DNA from: Methylophilus sp. Leaf416
GTDB taxonomy: Bacteria > Pseudomonadota > Gammaproteobacteria > Burkholderiales > Methylophilaceae
DNA: 64,000 nucleotides
Reading direction: 5' to 3'
NCBI RefSeq assembly: GCF_001424665.1
Contig: NZ_LMQS01000001.1
Coordinates: forward strand, 187,225-251,224
Within the stretch, counting starts at the first letter, position 1, and each line of letters starts with the position of its first letter. The notes under the pieces are model-generated. The model was not told where the DNA came from. It made no database searches and saw nothing but the letters and a program-made list of their open reading frames with translations. The position numbers and the translations under genes are program-made. Of this stretch, positions 36,136 through 45,273 are shown in pieces.

Positions 36136-37362
36136 CTATTTGGTATGTTTCTTACGGTAACCGTCCAGATAGCGGCCTATGCGCGTCATCGCTTCTGTCA
36201 GGTCATCGACATTGGGTAAAAATACCACCCTGAAATGGTCAGGTGACGGCCAGTTAAAGCCCGTGCCTTGTACCAGCAATACTTTTTCTTCCAGCAATAA
36301 ATCCAGGATAAATTGCTGGTCATCATGGATCGGATAAACCTCAGGATCCAGTCTTGGGAAAAGATACATGGCTGCTTGCGGCTTGACACAGCTCACACCA
36401 GGCAAGGCGGTCAACATGTCATAAGCCAAATCGCGTTGCTTACACAGGCGTCCGCCGGGTGCGACCAGATCATTGATACTTTGATAGCCGCCCAGCGCTG
36501 TCTGGATAGCCAACTGCCCAGGCACATTGGCGCAAAGCCGCATGGAGGCCAGCATATTCAAGCCTTCAATGTAATCCTTGGCAGGTTTTTTATCACCTGA
36601 AATGATCATCCAGCCCGAACGGTAGCCACAGGCGCGGTAATTTTTTGACAAACCATTGAAGGTCACGAACAGGACATCATCTGCCAGCGAAGCAATTGAG
36701 GTATGCGTGTTACCGTCATACAACACTTTGTCATAGATTTCATCTGCAAAGATCACCAGGCCGTGATGACGCGCAATCTCGATAATGCCTTCCAGGATTT
36801 CTCGCGGGTACAAGGCACCGGTCGGGTTGTTCGGATTAATAATCACAATACCCTTGGTATTGGCAGTGATTTTATTTTCGATATCTTTCAGATCCGGCAA
36901 CCAGCCAGACTGTTCATCACAGATATAGTGACGTGCACTACCACCAGCCAGATTTACCGCAGCGGTCCACAGTGGGTAATCCGGCATTGGAATCAACACC
37001 TGGTCGCCATTATTGAGCAAACCCTGCATGGCCATTACGATCAGTTCAGACACGCCATTACCGACAATAATGTCGTCTATGGTCACCCCTTCAATTTTCT
37101 TTTGCTGGGTGTAGTGCATGATGGCCTTGCGGGCTGAAAAAAGGCCTTTGGAATCAGTATAGCCGGAGGCCTGATCCATATTCAGGATGACATCCTGCAC
37201 GATTTCTTCAGGCGCGTTAAAGCCGAAAGGCATCGGGTTACCGATATTCAGCTTGATAATCCGTTGACCGTCTTCTTCCATCTGGCGGGCACGCTGTAAA
37301 ACCGGGCCGCGGATGTCGTAGCAGACATTACTTAATTTATTTGATTTATTGACTGGCTGCAT
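36136..37362 (-). CDS. alaA: Alanine transaminase AlaA-type (pyridoxal phosphate aminotransferase)
   Basis: 408 residues. Class I aminotransferase closely resembling Escherichia coli AlaA (YfbQ), which makes alanine from pyruvate and glutamate. Shared blocks: SNVCYDIRGPVLQRA near the N-terminus, KLNIGNPMPFGF, INPNNPTGALYPRE, and the PLP lysine in FNGLSKNYRACGYRSGW near 240. It is the first gene of the alaA-hom-thrC-thyA series. A GCACGTG/CACGTGC hairpin (36119-36136) overlaps its stop codon on the way to hom. Confidence 0.93.
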   Translation of the reverse strand: MQPVNKSNKLSNVCYDIRGPVLQRARQMEEDGQRIIKLNIGNPMPFGFNAPEEIVQDVILNMDQASGYTDSKGLFSARKAIMHYTQQKKIEGVTIDDIIVGNGVSELIVMAMQGLLNNGDQVLIPMPDYPLWTAAVNLAGGSARHYICDEQSGWLPDLKDIENKITANTKGIVIINPNNPTGALYPREILEGIIEIARHHGLVIFADEIYDKVLYDGNTHTSIASLADDVLFVTFNGLSKNYRACGYRSGWMIISGDKKPAKDYIEGLNMLASMRLCANVPGQLAIQTALGGYQSINDLVAPGGRLCKQRDLAYDMLTALPGVSCVKPQAAMYLFPRLDPEVYPIHDDQQFILDLLLEEKVLLVQGTGFNWPSPDHFRVVFLPNVDDLTEAMTRIGRYLDGYRKKHTK

Positions 37363-37534
37363 ACTCTGTTAACAAACACATTTGGCGTGTGTTAAGCTCT
37401 TAAAGTAAAACTTTCATTCTACCTGCAAAGCCTTTCTTCATCAATGAACGCCTGATGAACCAGACGATGAAGTGACGGTCATGCACGGTATAATTTCTGT
37501 TTTATTTTTGAATGTGAGAGATGAACACAAAAGC

Positions 37535-37924
37535 ATGAAATTACACTTGCACAGCAGTGATCAGCAATACCAGATTAATGGGGTAGATAGCCAGTCAATT
37601 ACCATCAATCACCAGCCATATACACAACCCCTGATTGTCAGTGATGATGCACTCACTACAGACTGGTTTAGCGGCGCATGGGAGTCTCTGGATGCAGAAA
37701 GACTAACCGCAATATTGGCGTTCACGCCTGAAATAGTGCTACTGGGTACGGGTGATAAGCAACGCTTTATTCACCCCAAACATACCCAGGTTTTTCTGTC
37801 GCAAAATATCGGTGTCGAATGCATGACTACCGCGGCTGCCTGCCGCACCTTCAACATACTGACAGCAGAAGGACGCAAAGTCGTCGCTGCCCTGCTGCTG
37901 GAAAAACACCTGGTGACTGACTAA
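37535..37924 (+). CDS. Mth938-domain protein (DUF498)
   Basis: 129 residues from the ATG at 37535. Belongs to the Mth938/NDUFAF3-like family of small beta-alpha proteins, recognised from EIVLLGTGDKQRFIHP and the final NILTAEGRKVVAALLLE. Bacterial members have no established biochemical role; the mitochondrial relative helps assemble complex I. An in-frame GTG sits seven codons upstream, and a 5-codon reading frame with its stop overlapping this ATG lies just before, so the start is uncertain. It is divergent from alaA and convergent with the DUF1439 gene, with no gap between the stops. Confidence 0.8.
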   Translation: MKLHLHSSDQQYQINGVDSQSITINHQPYTQPLIVSDDALTTDWFSGAWESLDAERLTAILAFTPEIVLLGTGDKQRFIHPKHTQVFLSQNIGVECMTTAAACRTFNILTAEGRKVVAALLLEKHLVTD

Positions 37925-38473
37925 TCATTGTGGCTTTAATGTCACCTGCACTTCGTCAGCGGTTACACGCAAATTAGTCGGCTGGTATCGTGTCCCGCCA
38001 TAGGTCAACTCTTCCGGTTTTACTTCATACAACACCAGCTGATTCAACCATTTCCCGCCCATATCTTTAGCCACCTGCTGCAACATGCCATTCCATTGGT
38101 TGTTGGCGCCATCGAGTTGAATAGTGTCGATTGCTGGCTGATCCAAAACCACGGCATTTCGCTCAGTATCGAACTTCAGTAAGCCTGACAGAGTCGCCTT
38201 GCCGGTTGCCGTATTCGCCAATAAATCACTGGCAATACTGGCGTCCATAGTGGTATGCACCCGGCCGGTCGCCGGATCAAGCTGCACCTGTGCATTAGAC
38301 AATTGCACATGAAACGCGCGCATGACGGTGAATGGTTTTTCCAGTTTGTGATTCAGTTTCTGCTGAATCTGGCTCGCACTCATCCTGACAGTGCGTTCGC
38401 CCATCATGGTGGCACACCGGCTGAGCAAAAATATGACTAACAATCCTGAAAAAATAATTTTAAAAAGACGCAT
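37925..38473 (-). CDS. DUF1439 exported protein (YceB-like)
   Basis: 182 residues from the ATG at 38473, which has GAAGG eight bases upstream. Resembles YceB, an outer-membrane lipoprotein with a lipid-binding-like fold of unknown function. N-terminal signal MRLFKIIFSGLLVIFLLSRC; the cysteine fits a lipoprotein, but the residue before it is arginine, which breaks the usual lipobox. MSASQIQQKLNHKLEKPF and the closing LRVTADEVQVTL fit the family. Starts divergently from the pilin-like gene. Confidence 0.78.
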   Translation of the reverse strand: MRLFKIIFSGLLVIFLLSRCATMMGERTVRMSASQIQQKLNHKLEKPFTVMRAFHVQLSNAQVQLDPATGRVHTTMDASIASDLLANTATGKATLSGLLKFDTERNAVVLDQPAIDTIQLDGANNQWNGMLQQVAKDMGGKWLNQLVLYEVKPEELTYGGTRYQPTNLRVTADEVQVTLKPQ

Positions 38474-38552
38474 TTGTAAGCCTTCTTTAACACTTGCAAC
38501 ATTGGTCAAAAATTGACATTCACTTATCCTAGCTATTATAAAATGCTTCGCA

Positions 38553-39083
38553 ATGAAGAAAAGTTCTTATTCTCAACTAGACTCGTTTAAACAGCCTGGT
38601 GTTGCACGCGGTTTTACATTAGTTGAACTAGTGATTGTCATGCTGATTTTATCAATCCTGGCGGCCACCGCTTACGCCCGTATCTCGCAAACCGGCTCCC
38701 AGGCAAGACTGGCCTCCCTGCAATCATTTAAAGCAACGGTGCTGTCGGTAGCCACCATGGCAAAAGGCGTATGCATGGCGGATCCCCAGTGCGATATTGA
38801 TCCCAGCAATGTCACTTCATCCACCATGATTGAAGGTAATAACATTTTATTCACCGGCAGATACCCGGTAGGCTTGGCACCTAATAACGCCGCGGGCCTG
38901 GATCAATTGATACAGCCCGGTAGCAGATTCACCATCCAGCCTGAACTTTCGGATATCAATCGCGCCACTTATTTCCTGGCCGGCGCACATGACGAGCAAC
39001 ATTGCAAATTGGAATACAGCATCACTTCCGCCGCATCTACACCTTCAGCATTATCTGTCACTATTGATAGCAGTGGCTGTTAA
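38553..39083 (+). CDS. Type IV pilin-like/pseudopilin protein
   Basis: 176 residues. A class III signal with a 20-residue leader cleaved before the phenylalanine in ARGFTLVELVIVML, followed by the hydrophobic N-terminal helix, is the hallmark of prepilins. The mature part has a cysteine pair in CMADPQC, two more near the C-terminus (HCKLEY and SSGC), and a small globular domain. It could be a minor pilin or a type II secretion pseudopilin. No prepilin peptidase, ATPase or secretin genes are adjacent, so the machine it belongs to is unknown. A bidirectional terminator follows. Confidence 0.85.
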   Translation: MKKSSYSQLDSFKQPGVARGFTLVELVIVMLILSILAATAYARISQTGSQARLASLQSFKATVLSVATMAKGVCMADPQCDIDPSNVTSSTMIEGNNILFTGRYPVGLAPNNAAGLDQLIQPGSRFTIQPELSDINRATYFLAGAHDEQHCKLEYSITSAASTPSALSVTIDSSGC

Positions 39084-39151
39084 AAACTTGGGAATGCAGC
39101 CTGAAGAAAAAACGCGAAAGTTAGAATCAGGCATGCAGAAACCGGAATAAA

Positions 39152-39188
39152 ATAAAGTGTACTTCTGAAGCCAGAAGTACACTTTATT
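39152..39188. terminator. Long bidirectional terminator between the pilin-like gene and fabB
   Basis: A stem of at least 16 perfect pairs, ATAAAGTGTACTTCTG with CAGAAGTACACTTTAT, loop AAGC. T-runs are short, but the stem is very stable and lies between convergent genes. Confidence 0.75.
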
Positions 39189-39192
39189 TATT

Positions 39193-40416
39193 TTAGAGAT
39201 TTTTGGTTGATAAGGTCAAAGTAGCGTTAGTACCACCGAAACCAAAGCTGTTTGAGAGTGCAGTTTCAATCTTGGCCGATTTGATAGGCTCACGCACGAT
39301 GTTGAGGCCTTCTGCAGCCGGGTCTAGATTATCAATATTGGCAGAGGCAGCGATAAAGCCGTGCTGCATCATCAACAAGGTGTAAATAGCTTCATTCACA
39401 CCTGCAGCCCCCAATGCATGACCTGACAATGACTTGGTGGAAGCAATTGCAGTTTTGCTATCGCCAAATACCGTGCGGATAGCTTCCAGCTCTTTAGTAT
39501 CACCTACTGGTGTGCTGGTACCATGGGTATTGATGTAATCAATCTGGCTGATATCCAGCCCCTGCAAAGCTTGCTGCATGCAGCGCACTGCGCCTTCCCC
39601 ACTAGGCGCGACCATGTCGTAGCCATCTGAAGTTGCGCCGTAGCCAACAACCTCGGCGTAAATCTTGGCACCACGCGCTTTGGCATGTTCATACTCTTCA
39701 AGCACCACAATGCCGCCACCGCCGGATATCACGAATCCATCGCGATCAGCATCATAAGTGCGCGAAGCTTTATCCGGTGTATCATTATATTTGCTGGATA
39801 GCGCACCCATGGCATCAAACAGGTAGCTCATGGTCCAGTGCTCTTCTTCGCCACCACCGGCAAACACTATATCCTGTTTACCGAGCTGGATTTGCTCAAC
39901 ACCAGCACCAATACAGTGTGCACTGGTTGAACAAGCTGAGCTGATACCGTAATTCACACCTTTGATTTTGGCGCCAGTGGCCAGGCAGGCAACAATACCG
40001 CTGCTCATGGTTTTGGTCACCATATAAGGGCCAACCCGGCGTATGCCTTTTTCTTGCAGCGTATTAGTACCTTCGAGCATACTCTCAGTCGATGTGCCAC
40101 CCGCACCTACAATCAGGCCGGTGCGCACATTGGAAACCAGGTCTTCAGGCAGGTTGGCATCAGCAATGGCTTCTTGCATGGCTAGCCACGCATAAGCATG
40201 TCCTTTCGCCATAAAACGCAATAACTTGCGGTCGATGAGCGCTTCGATATCCAGATCTTTGATAGACCCAGCCACATGCGAACGCAAACCGCGCTCAGCA
40301 TACTCCGGTTGATAGGTAATCCCTGAACGGCCTGCTTTCAGGCTGTCCAGCACTTCCTGTTTGTTATTACCAAGACTTGATACGATACCAAATCCTGTAA
40401 TCACTACGCGACGCAT
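39193..40416 (-). CDS. fabB: Beta-ketoacyl-ACP synthase I
   Basis: 407 residues. Condensing enzyme of fatty acid synthesis, needed to elongate unsaturated chains. The catalytic cysteine is in [16 protein letters not shown] near 163, the histidines in [11 protein letters not shown] and [29 protein letters not shown] distinguishes FabB from FabF. AAGGAGG lies before the ATG. It is downstream of fabA on the same strand, the standard pair for making unsaturated fatty acids without oxygen. Confidence 0.96.
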   Translation of the reverse strand: MRRVVITGFGIVSSLGNNKQEVLDSLKAGRSGITYQPEYAERGLRSHVAGSIKDLDIEALIDRKLLRFMAKGHAYAWLAMQEAIADANLPEDLVSNVRTGLIVGAGGTSTESMLEGTNTLQEKGIRRVGPYMVTKTMSSGIVACLATGAKIKGVNYGISSACSTSAHCIGAGVEQIQLGKQDIVFAGGGEEEHWTMSYLFDAMGALSSKYNDTPDKASRTYDADRDGFVISGGGGIVVLEEYEHAKARGAKIYAEVVGYGATSDGYDMVAPSGEGAVRCMQQALQGLDISQIDYINTHGTSTPVGDTKELEAIRTVFGDSKTAIASTKSLSGHALGAAGVNEAIYTLLMMQHGFIAASANIDNLDPAAEGLNIVREPIKSAKIETALSNSFGFGGTNATLTLSTKNL

Positions 40417-40441
40417 TGCGCCTCCTTAAGACTTCAAAAAC

Positions 40442-40550
40442 GGTAAGGACCTCCAGGTAAGCTACGATCAGCTCACCTTCGTTACCATACATTGTTACTT
40501 GTAAAAAATTTTACTGATATATCAACTATATAACGCGTCAAATTTTTTAC
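40442..40550 (-). promoter_or_regulatory. Structured fabA-fabB intergenic region
   Basis: On the fabB mRNA an AGGUGAGCU/AGCUUACCU hairpin (40455-40463 with 40470-40478) is enclosed by a GGUAA/UUACC outer pair and followed by GTTTTTG. It looks like a weak attenuator or processing site. Upstream, GTAAAAAATTT (40501-40511) and AAATTTTTTAC (40540-40550) form a perfect 11-base inverted repeat. Effect on fabB is inferred. Confidence 0.35.
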
Positions 40551-40592
40551 TCACCAAGTCTGGCTTATAAAGTTAAACCTATAAAAGCTTCC

Positions 40593-41108
40593 CTAAAAAT
40601 TATCGGTGGTGGTAAACAAACCAACACGTAAATCACTGGCATTATAAATCTCGCGGCCATCGACTTCCATACGTGCATCTGCAATACCCATCACTAGCTT
40701 ACGCATGATCACCCGCTTTAAATCGATGTGATAGCGGATCAGTTTAGCCTTAGGCAACACCTGGCCCGTAAATTTAACTTCACCTGAACCAAGCGCGCGT
40801 CCACGACCCAGGCCACCTTTCCAGCCCAGGAAGAAACCAACCAGTTGCCACATGGCATCCAAGCCAAGACAGCCAGGCATTACCGGGTCACCAGTAAAGT
40901 GGCATTGAAAAAACCATAAGTCAGGAGTGATATCCAACTCAGCAATAATTTCACCCTGCCCGTATTTGCCGCCATCATCAGATATTTTTACAATCCGGTC
41001 AAACATTAGCATAGGAGGCAAAGGCAGTTGTGCATTGCCCTCACCAAACATCTCACCCCGGCCACAGGCCAACAACTCTTCTTTACTGAAACTACTTTTC
41101 CTAGACAT
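40593..41108 (-). CDS. fabA: 3-hydroxydecanoyl-ACP dehydratase/isomerase
   Basis: 171 residues from the ATG at 41108. It dehydrates 3-hydroxydecanoyl-ACP and isomerises the product to the cis-3 form, the entry to unsaturated fatty acids. The active-site histidine is in [20 protein letters not shown] (with the catalytic Asp in the same block); N-terminus [21 protein letters not shown] is the family signature. The longer upstream frame to 41165 is not conserved. The ATG has no evident Shine-Dalgarno. fabB follows after 176 bases. Confidence 0.96.
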   Translation of the reverse strand: MSRKSSFSKEELLACGRGEMFGEGNAQLPLPPMLMFDRIVKISDDGGKYGQGEIIAELDITPDLWFFQCHFTGDPVMPGCLGLDAMWQLVGFFLGWKGGLGRGRALGSGEVKFTGQVLPKAKLIRYHIDLKRVIMRKLVMGIADARMEVDGREIYNASDLRVGLFTTTDNF

Positions 41109-41186
41109 GTAATTTTGATTTATTAGTATAAAACAATATTTTCGCCGGAAATTGCGTTTAGTCAAAGCTTTTTGTCATTTCAAAAA

Positions 41187-41273
41187 TATACAGACCTGTA
41201 TACTTTTAAATAAAACCTAGGTAAGATTCCCTTAATTGTTACGGAATTTTACAAATTCAAAACCAAGGTTTTA
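41187..41273. promoter_or_regulatory. Dyads in the fabA-mxaR divergent region
   Basis: TATACAG-AC-CTGTATA (41187-41202) is a perfect 16-base palindrome about 80 bases upstream of fabA. TAAAACCTAGG (41211-41221) and CCAAGGTTTTA (41263-41273) form a near-perfect inverted repeat. Either could be a binding site for a fatty acid or mxa regulator; nothing in the sequence says which. Confidence 0.35.
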
Positions 41274-41372
41274 TTAAGGCTTGAATAATAATTCGCAACA
41301 AACGGCTGTTTAGAAATTACAATTTAGTTACAATTACCTTTCAAAAAATTATCTTACGTCAGGAAATCAGCA

Positions 41373-42389
41373 ATGCAAGATCAACAATTAGCCGATTGGC
41401 GAGCACACGCGTTAAAACTTGAATCAGAAGTCAATAAAGTGGTGGTGGGTCAGGAAAGCCCAGTGCGCCTGATCACCACAGCCGTATTTGCTCGCGGCCA
41501 TGTATTGCTTGAAGGTGATGTGGGTGTTGGTAAAACGACTTTGTTACGTGCATTTACCCGTGGTATTGGTGGCGGCTACCAGCGTATTGAAGGTACGATA
41601 GACCTGATGCCGAATGACCTGGTCTACCACACTTACCTGGGTGAAGACGGCAAACCGCACGTTAGCCCAGGCCCGTTACTTATGTCCGGGCAAAACCTTT
41701 CTATTTTCTTCTTTAACGAGATTAACCGTGCCCGCCCACAGGTACATTCGCTGATGCTGCGGGTGATGGCCGAGCGCACCCTGACTGCGTTTAATAAAGA
41801 ACATTACTTCCCGCACATGCTGGTATTCGCTGACCGTAACCAGGTGGAGCGTGAAGAAACATTCGATATTCCGTCTGCGGCGCGTGACCGCTTTATGATG
41901 GAAATTCCGATTCTGGTGCCTCCTGCGCACGACATTATGGAGTCGCTGATTTTTGATACGCGCTTCCATGATGTGGATCAACTTATCAGCAATGTTGAAG
42001 AAGACATCTTGAAGTTTGATCAACTCAACAGTTTTGCCAAAGTGATCCAAGACAATATCTCTGCCACGCCTGCCCTGCGTAAATATGCGTTGAACCTGTG
42101 GCTGGCAACTAAAGACCCACTGGCGTATGGCATTAAAGTATCTAACGTCGATATGAAACGCCTTGTGTTATCAGGTGCTAGCCCGCGCGGTATGGGTATG
42201 TTGTTACGTGCAGCACGTGTTAATGCCTGGTTAAACCAGCGCGATGCCGTCATTCCGGAAGATATTCATGCTGTATTCCACGAAACGATTGCTCACCGCC
42301 TGGTATTCAGCCCTGTTTATGAAATGCGCCGTACTGAAATTGCGCGTGAAATGCTCTCCGGTATTGTTAACGCCGTTGCTGCGCCTTAA
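41373..42389 (+). CDS. mxaR: MoxR-family AAA+ ATPase MxaR
   Basis: 338 residues. AAA+ ATPase thought to work with von Willebrand-domain partners in maturing methanol dehydrogenase. Walker A is EGDVGVGKTTLL near 48-59, Walker B FFFNEINRA near 112, and the arginine-finger region is ADRNQVEREETFDIPSAARDRFMM. AGGAAA precedes the ATG. It opens the mxaRSACKL cluster, known in methylotrophs downstream of mxaFJGI; here mxaFJGI is absent upstream and fabA is divergent. Confidence 0.93.
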   Translation: MQDQQLADWRAHALKLESEVNKVVVGQESPVRLITTAVFARGHVLLEGDVGVGKTTLLRAFTRGIGGGYQRIEGTIDLMPNDLVYHTYLGEDGKPHVSPGPLLMSGQNLSIFFFNEINRARPQVHSLMLRVMAERTLTAFNKEHYFPHMLVFADRNQVEREETFDIPSAARDRFMMEIPILVPPAHDIMESLIFDTRFHDVDQLISNVEEDILKFDQLNSFAKVIQDNISATPALRKYALNLWLATKDPLAYGIKVSNVDMKRLVLSGASPRGMGMLLRAARVNAWLNQRDAVIPEDIHAVFHETIAHRLVFSPVYEMRRTEIAREMLSGIVNAVAAP

Positions 42390-42410
42390 CGTGGGTTTGA
42401 GTTCATAGCA

Positions 42411-43268
42411 ATGGATTACATCAAGGAATTCAGTTATCACATCAGCTGGCGCTCCCGCTCCCGCCGTCCTGGCCGCCATAAAAGCAACCAGCGCGGCATG
42501 GGTATGGAATTTCGCGGGCACACAACTTTACTTGCCTACCCTGATCCGCGCCGGATTGATATACGCCAAACCATCCGCGACCCGATGGAACAGGTGTACG
42601 TGCGAATTTTCAACCAGAAAAGTGCCACGCCGGTATTTGTCATGTGTGACTTGTCCGGTTCAATGCAGTATGGCGTGCCACATACCAAACTGACTACCGC
42701 CGCAGAAATTACACGTTCAGTGGCACAGTCTGCCACTCGAAATGGTGACCCGGCAGCGTTCGTCGGCTTTGATGATGAATTACGCGATGAATGGCTGAGC
42801 ACGCTTTCAGCCAGGCCGCACAGCATGCTGGAACTAGCAGACAGGCTGGAAAATCATTTGCCAAATGAAGTAGGTGCCGGGGCATTGCTTGATAGCGCCA
42901 GGGTATTACCGCGCGAACGCTCGCTGATTTTCCTGGTTTCTGACTTCCATATGCCGCTAGGGCAACTGGAAGAAGCGTTGCTATTGATGTTGCGCCACCA
43001 CATTGTGCCGGTTGTGTTATGGAACAGTACCGAATACAAAGACCTGCCGGAATTTGGCGTAACCAGCATTAATGACCCGGAAACCGGCGAGCGCCGTACG
43101 CTTTTTCTGCGTGCCTCTTACCGCCAGCGGATTCTGGATACCTTTGCCGCGCGTCGCCAGGCGATTGAAGATATGTTTATGAAATTTGATATGCAGCCAT
43201 TTTTTGTGGAAGACCAGTTTGATGCAGATATGCTGACTGATTATTTCCATCAATATGTGACTGTCTGA
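42411..43268 (+). CDS. mxaS: DUF58-family methanol dehydrogenase maturation protein MxaS
   Basis: 285 residues. DUF58 protein with a von Willebrand-like fold; the DUF58 block is near the N-terminus (GRHKSNQRGMGMEFRGHTTLL) and a MIDAS-like DLSGSMQYG follows at about 84. It has no membrane helix. MoxR ATPases and DUF58 proteins are usually encoded side by side and probably act together. It lies 21 bases after mxaR and 12 bases before mxaA. Its exact step in methanol dehydrogenase assembly is not known. Confidence 0.9.
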   Translation: MDYIKEFSYHISWRSRSRRPGRHKSNQRGMGMEFRGHTTLLAYPDPRRIDIRQTIRDPMEQVYVRIFNQKSATPVFVMCDLSGSMQYGVPHTKLTTAAEITRSVAQSATRNGDPAAFVGFDDELRDEWLSTLSARPHSMLELADRLENHLPNEVGAGALLDSARVLPRERSLIFLVSDFHMPLGQLEEALLLMLRHHIVPVVLWNSTEYKDLPEFGVTSINDPETGERRTLFLRASYRQRILDTFAARRQAIEDMFMKFDMQPFFVEDQFDADMLTDYFHQYVTV

Positions 43269-43280
43269 GGAAAGCGATTG

Positions 43281-44282
43281 ATGAAAGCGCAAAAAACCTT
43301 ATTCGCCTGTTTGCTCATGGCAATGCTGACCGCAACCACGTTGCCAGCCATTGCCGATGTAACATTGCCGAATGTAGACAATAAATATGTGACGGTGAAG
43401 GAAATAAACCCTACGCGTGATGCAGGCTATGTGGTCGGCGACAAGCTGGAACGCACCATCATCCTGACCGTGAAGAAGCCTTATGAACTGATTAAAGAAT
43501 CATTGCCGATTGTCGGTTATGAACATCGCTATCGTGGCCAGGTATCCGGCGTCGAGTTGGCAAACATCAGTGTTGAAGATGAAACATTCTCTGACCGCAG
43601 TGTGCATACCATCCACCTTATTTATCAAGTGTTTAAATCTGGTCGCGTAGTGCGTCCGGCCATCCTGCGCGGTGAAATCGTCAAACTACGTCACAACGGT
43701 AAAACAGAATTACGTCAACTGCGCTTTCCATCGTTTAATTTCAGGACTTCCCCACTATCTGTATATGGTGAAGTCAACCTGAAAAACGAGATGAGCCCGT
43801 TCATTCCGCCCTTCACTATAGATACCAAAAAAGAAGAACAAGCCCTGAAGATCGCTGCCGGCGTACTTGCCCTTAGCCTGCTGGGATTATTATATATTCT
43901 GGGCGCCCGCACCTGGCTGCCGCGCATGGGGGGTGCCTTTGCCAAGGCTTATCGAAGTGTAGGCAAGTTACCCGACAACCAGCAAGGCTTGCAACAGGCG
44001 ATTGAGGTTGTCCATCAGGCAATCCAGAAAGTCGCCGGGCATAGCGTATTTGGTAATAATGTAGACCAATTTTTGCAGGAAAAACCTGCCTACCAGCCCG
44101 CAAAACCAGAGATCGAGCGTTTCTTCAATTTATCACGCCAAGTCTTTTTTGACTCCAAAACACCGCTAGATCTTGGCATGCCTGCCAAGCAATGGTTACG
44201 TACTTTCTGTCGCCATATGCGTGATTGCGAACGCGGCCTGACACCTGACTTGAATTCAGTCTCGAAACCAGGGGCAAAATAG
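43281..44282 (+). CDS. mxaA: Methanol dehydrogenase maturation protein MxaA
   Basis: 333 residues from the ATG at 43281 (AGGAAAG upstream; a TTG one codon earlier is unlikely). Signal peptide MKAQKTLFACLLMAMLTATTLP, a periplasmic beta domain to about 190, a membrane helix near 193-215 (ALKIAAGVLALSLLGLLYIL), and a cytoplasmic tail with two cysteines. In Methylobacterium MxaA is needed for calcium insertion into MxaF; with XoxF as the only dehydrogenase seen here, its metal is an open question. Cluster position supports the name. Confidence 0.88.
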   Translation: MKAQKTLFACLLMAMLTATTLPAIADVTLPNVDNKYVTVKEINPTRDAGYVVGDKLERTIILTVKKPYELIKESLPIVGYEHRYRGQVSGVELANISVEDETFSDRSVHTIHLIYQVFKSGRVVRPAILRGEIVKLRHNGKTELRQLRFPSFNFRTSPLSVYGEVNLKNEMSPFIPPFTIDTKKEEQALKIAAGVLALSLLGLLYILGARTWLPRMGGAFAKAYRSVGKLPDNQQGLQQAIEVVHQAIQKVAGHSVFGNNVDQFLQEKPAYQPAKPEIERFFNLSRQVFFDSKTPLDLGMPAKQWLRTFCRHMRDCERGLTPDLNSVSKPGAK

Positions 44283-44286
44283 CATT

Positions 44287-45273
44287 ATGGCATTCACTCA
44301 CCCCTGGGTTTTGTGGGCGTTACCGCTGGCATTGCTGCCGCTGTTGCTTGAACGCTCACATAGCAAACATTATTCATGGATAGGCCTGTTACCTCCGGAT
44401 CCATTATCAAGCATCATTGGCCTGCTGTTAAAAGCCCTGGCTGCATTAAGCATCTTATTTGTGATCTTAGGTCTGGCAGGCCCGCATACACTTGAGCAAA
44501 AAGCACTGCGCACCGGTATTGGCGCTCAAATCGGTCTGGTGCTAGACCGTAGTGCCAGTATGGATGATGCTTTTGTAGGCGACAAAGATGGCCATATCGG
44601 CGAAACCAAATCAGTCGCGGCTGCGCGTATCATCACCAATTTTATTAAAGGTCGCCGTAATGACATGATGGGCGTGATTACCTTTAGTAACTCGGCCATG
44701 TATGTATTGCCATTAACCGAGAATAAAGAGGCGGTGCTATCTGCGGTGCAGGCCACTGCCGGTAACTCTTTATTTCAAACTAATATCGGTGGCGGCCTCA
44801 CCAGTGCGGTGGAACTGTTTAAAGATGTGCCCGACTCCGGTTCACGCGCGATTATCCTGATCTCGGATGGTGCCGGACGCGTCAGTGATATGGTGCAACA
44901 AAAACTGCGTGACTGGCTGCAACGCTACAACATCGGCCTTTACTGGATTGTGTTGCGCCAGCCTGGCGGCATCACCATTTTTGACCCTAAATATACCGAA
45001 AGTGGTTACGACGGCCATATGCCAACAGAAGTATTGCTTTATCAATATTTCCAGACCTTGCGCACCCCTTTCAGTGCATATGAGGCATCAGACCCGCGCT
45101 CACTGGAAGCAGCGATTGCCGACATTAACAGCAAAGAAAAAAAACCAATTCAATATATGGAAAAAATCCCCGGCCATGATTACACCAATTTGTGTTACTG
45201 GATTGCCATCGTCATGATTGCGATTCTGCTGGCGGTTAAATATCTGGAGATCAACACATGGCGCTCAGCGTAA
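44287..45273 (+). CDS. mxaC: Von Willebrand factor A protein MxaC
   Basis: 328 residues. Two N-terminal membrane helices (5-22 and 38-58), a periplasmic von Willebrand A domain with MIDAS motif LDRSASMDD near 80 and a later ISDGAGRVSD, and a C-terminal helix near 303-322 (LCYWIAIVMIAILLAV). The layout is like BatA/BatB proteins. It probably binds metal or a protein partner during methanol dehydrogenase assembly. Its end overlaps the mxaK start by 16 bases. Confidence 0.9.
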   Translation: MAFTHPWVLWALPLALLPLLLERSHSKHYSWIGLLPPDPLSSIIGLLLKALAALSILFVILGLAGPHTLEQKALRTGIGAQIGLVLDRSASMDDAFVGDKDGHIGETKSVAAARIITNFIKGRRNDMMGVITFSNSAMYVLPLTENKEAVLSAVQATAGNSLFQTNIGGGLTSAVELFKDVPDSGSRAIILISDGAGRVSDMVQQKLRDWLQRYNIGLYWIVLRQPGGITIFDPKYTESGYDGHMPTEVLLYQYFQTLRTPFSAYEASDPRSLEAAIADINSKEKKPIQYMEKIPGHDYTNLCYWIAIVMIAILLAVKYLEINTWRSA

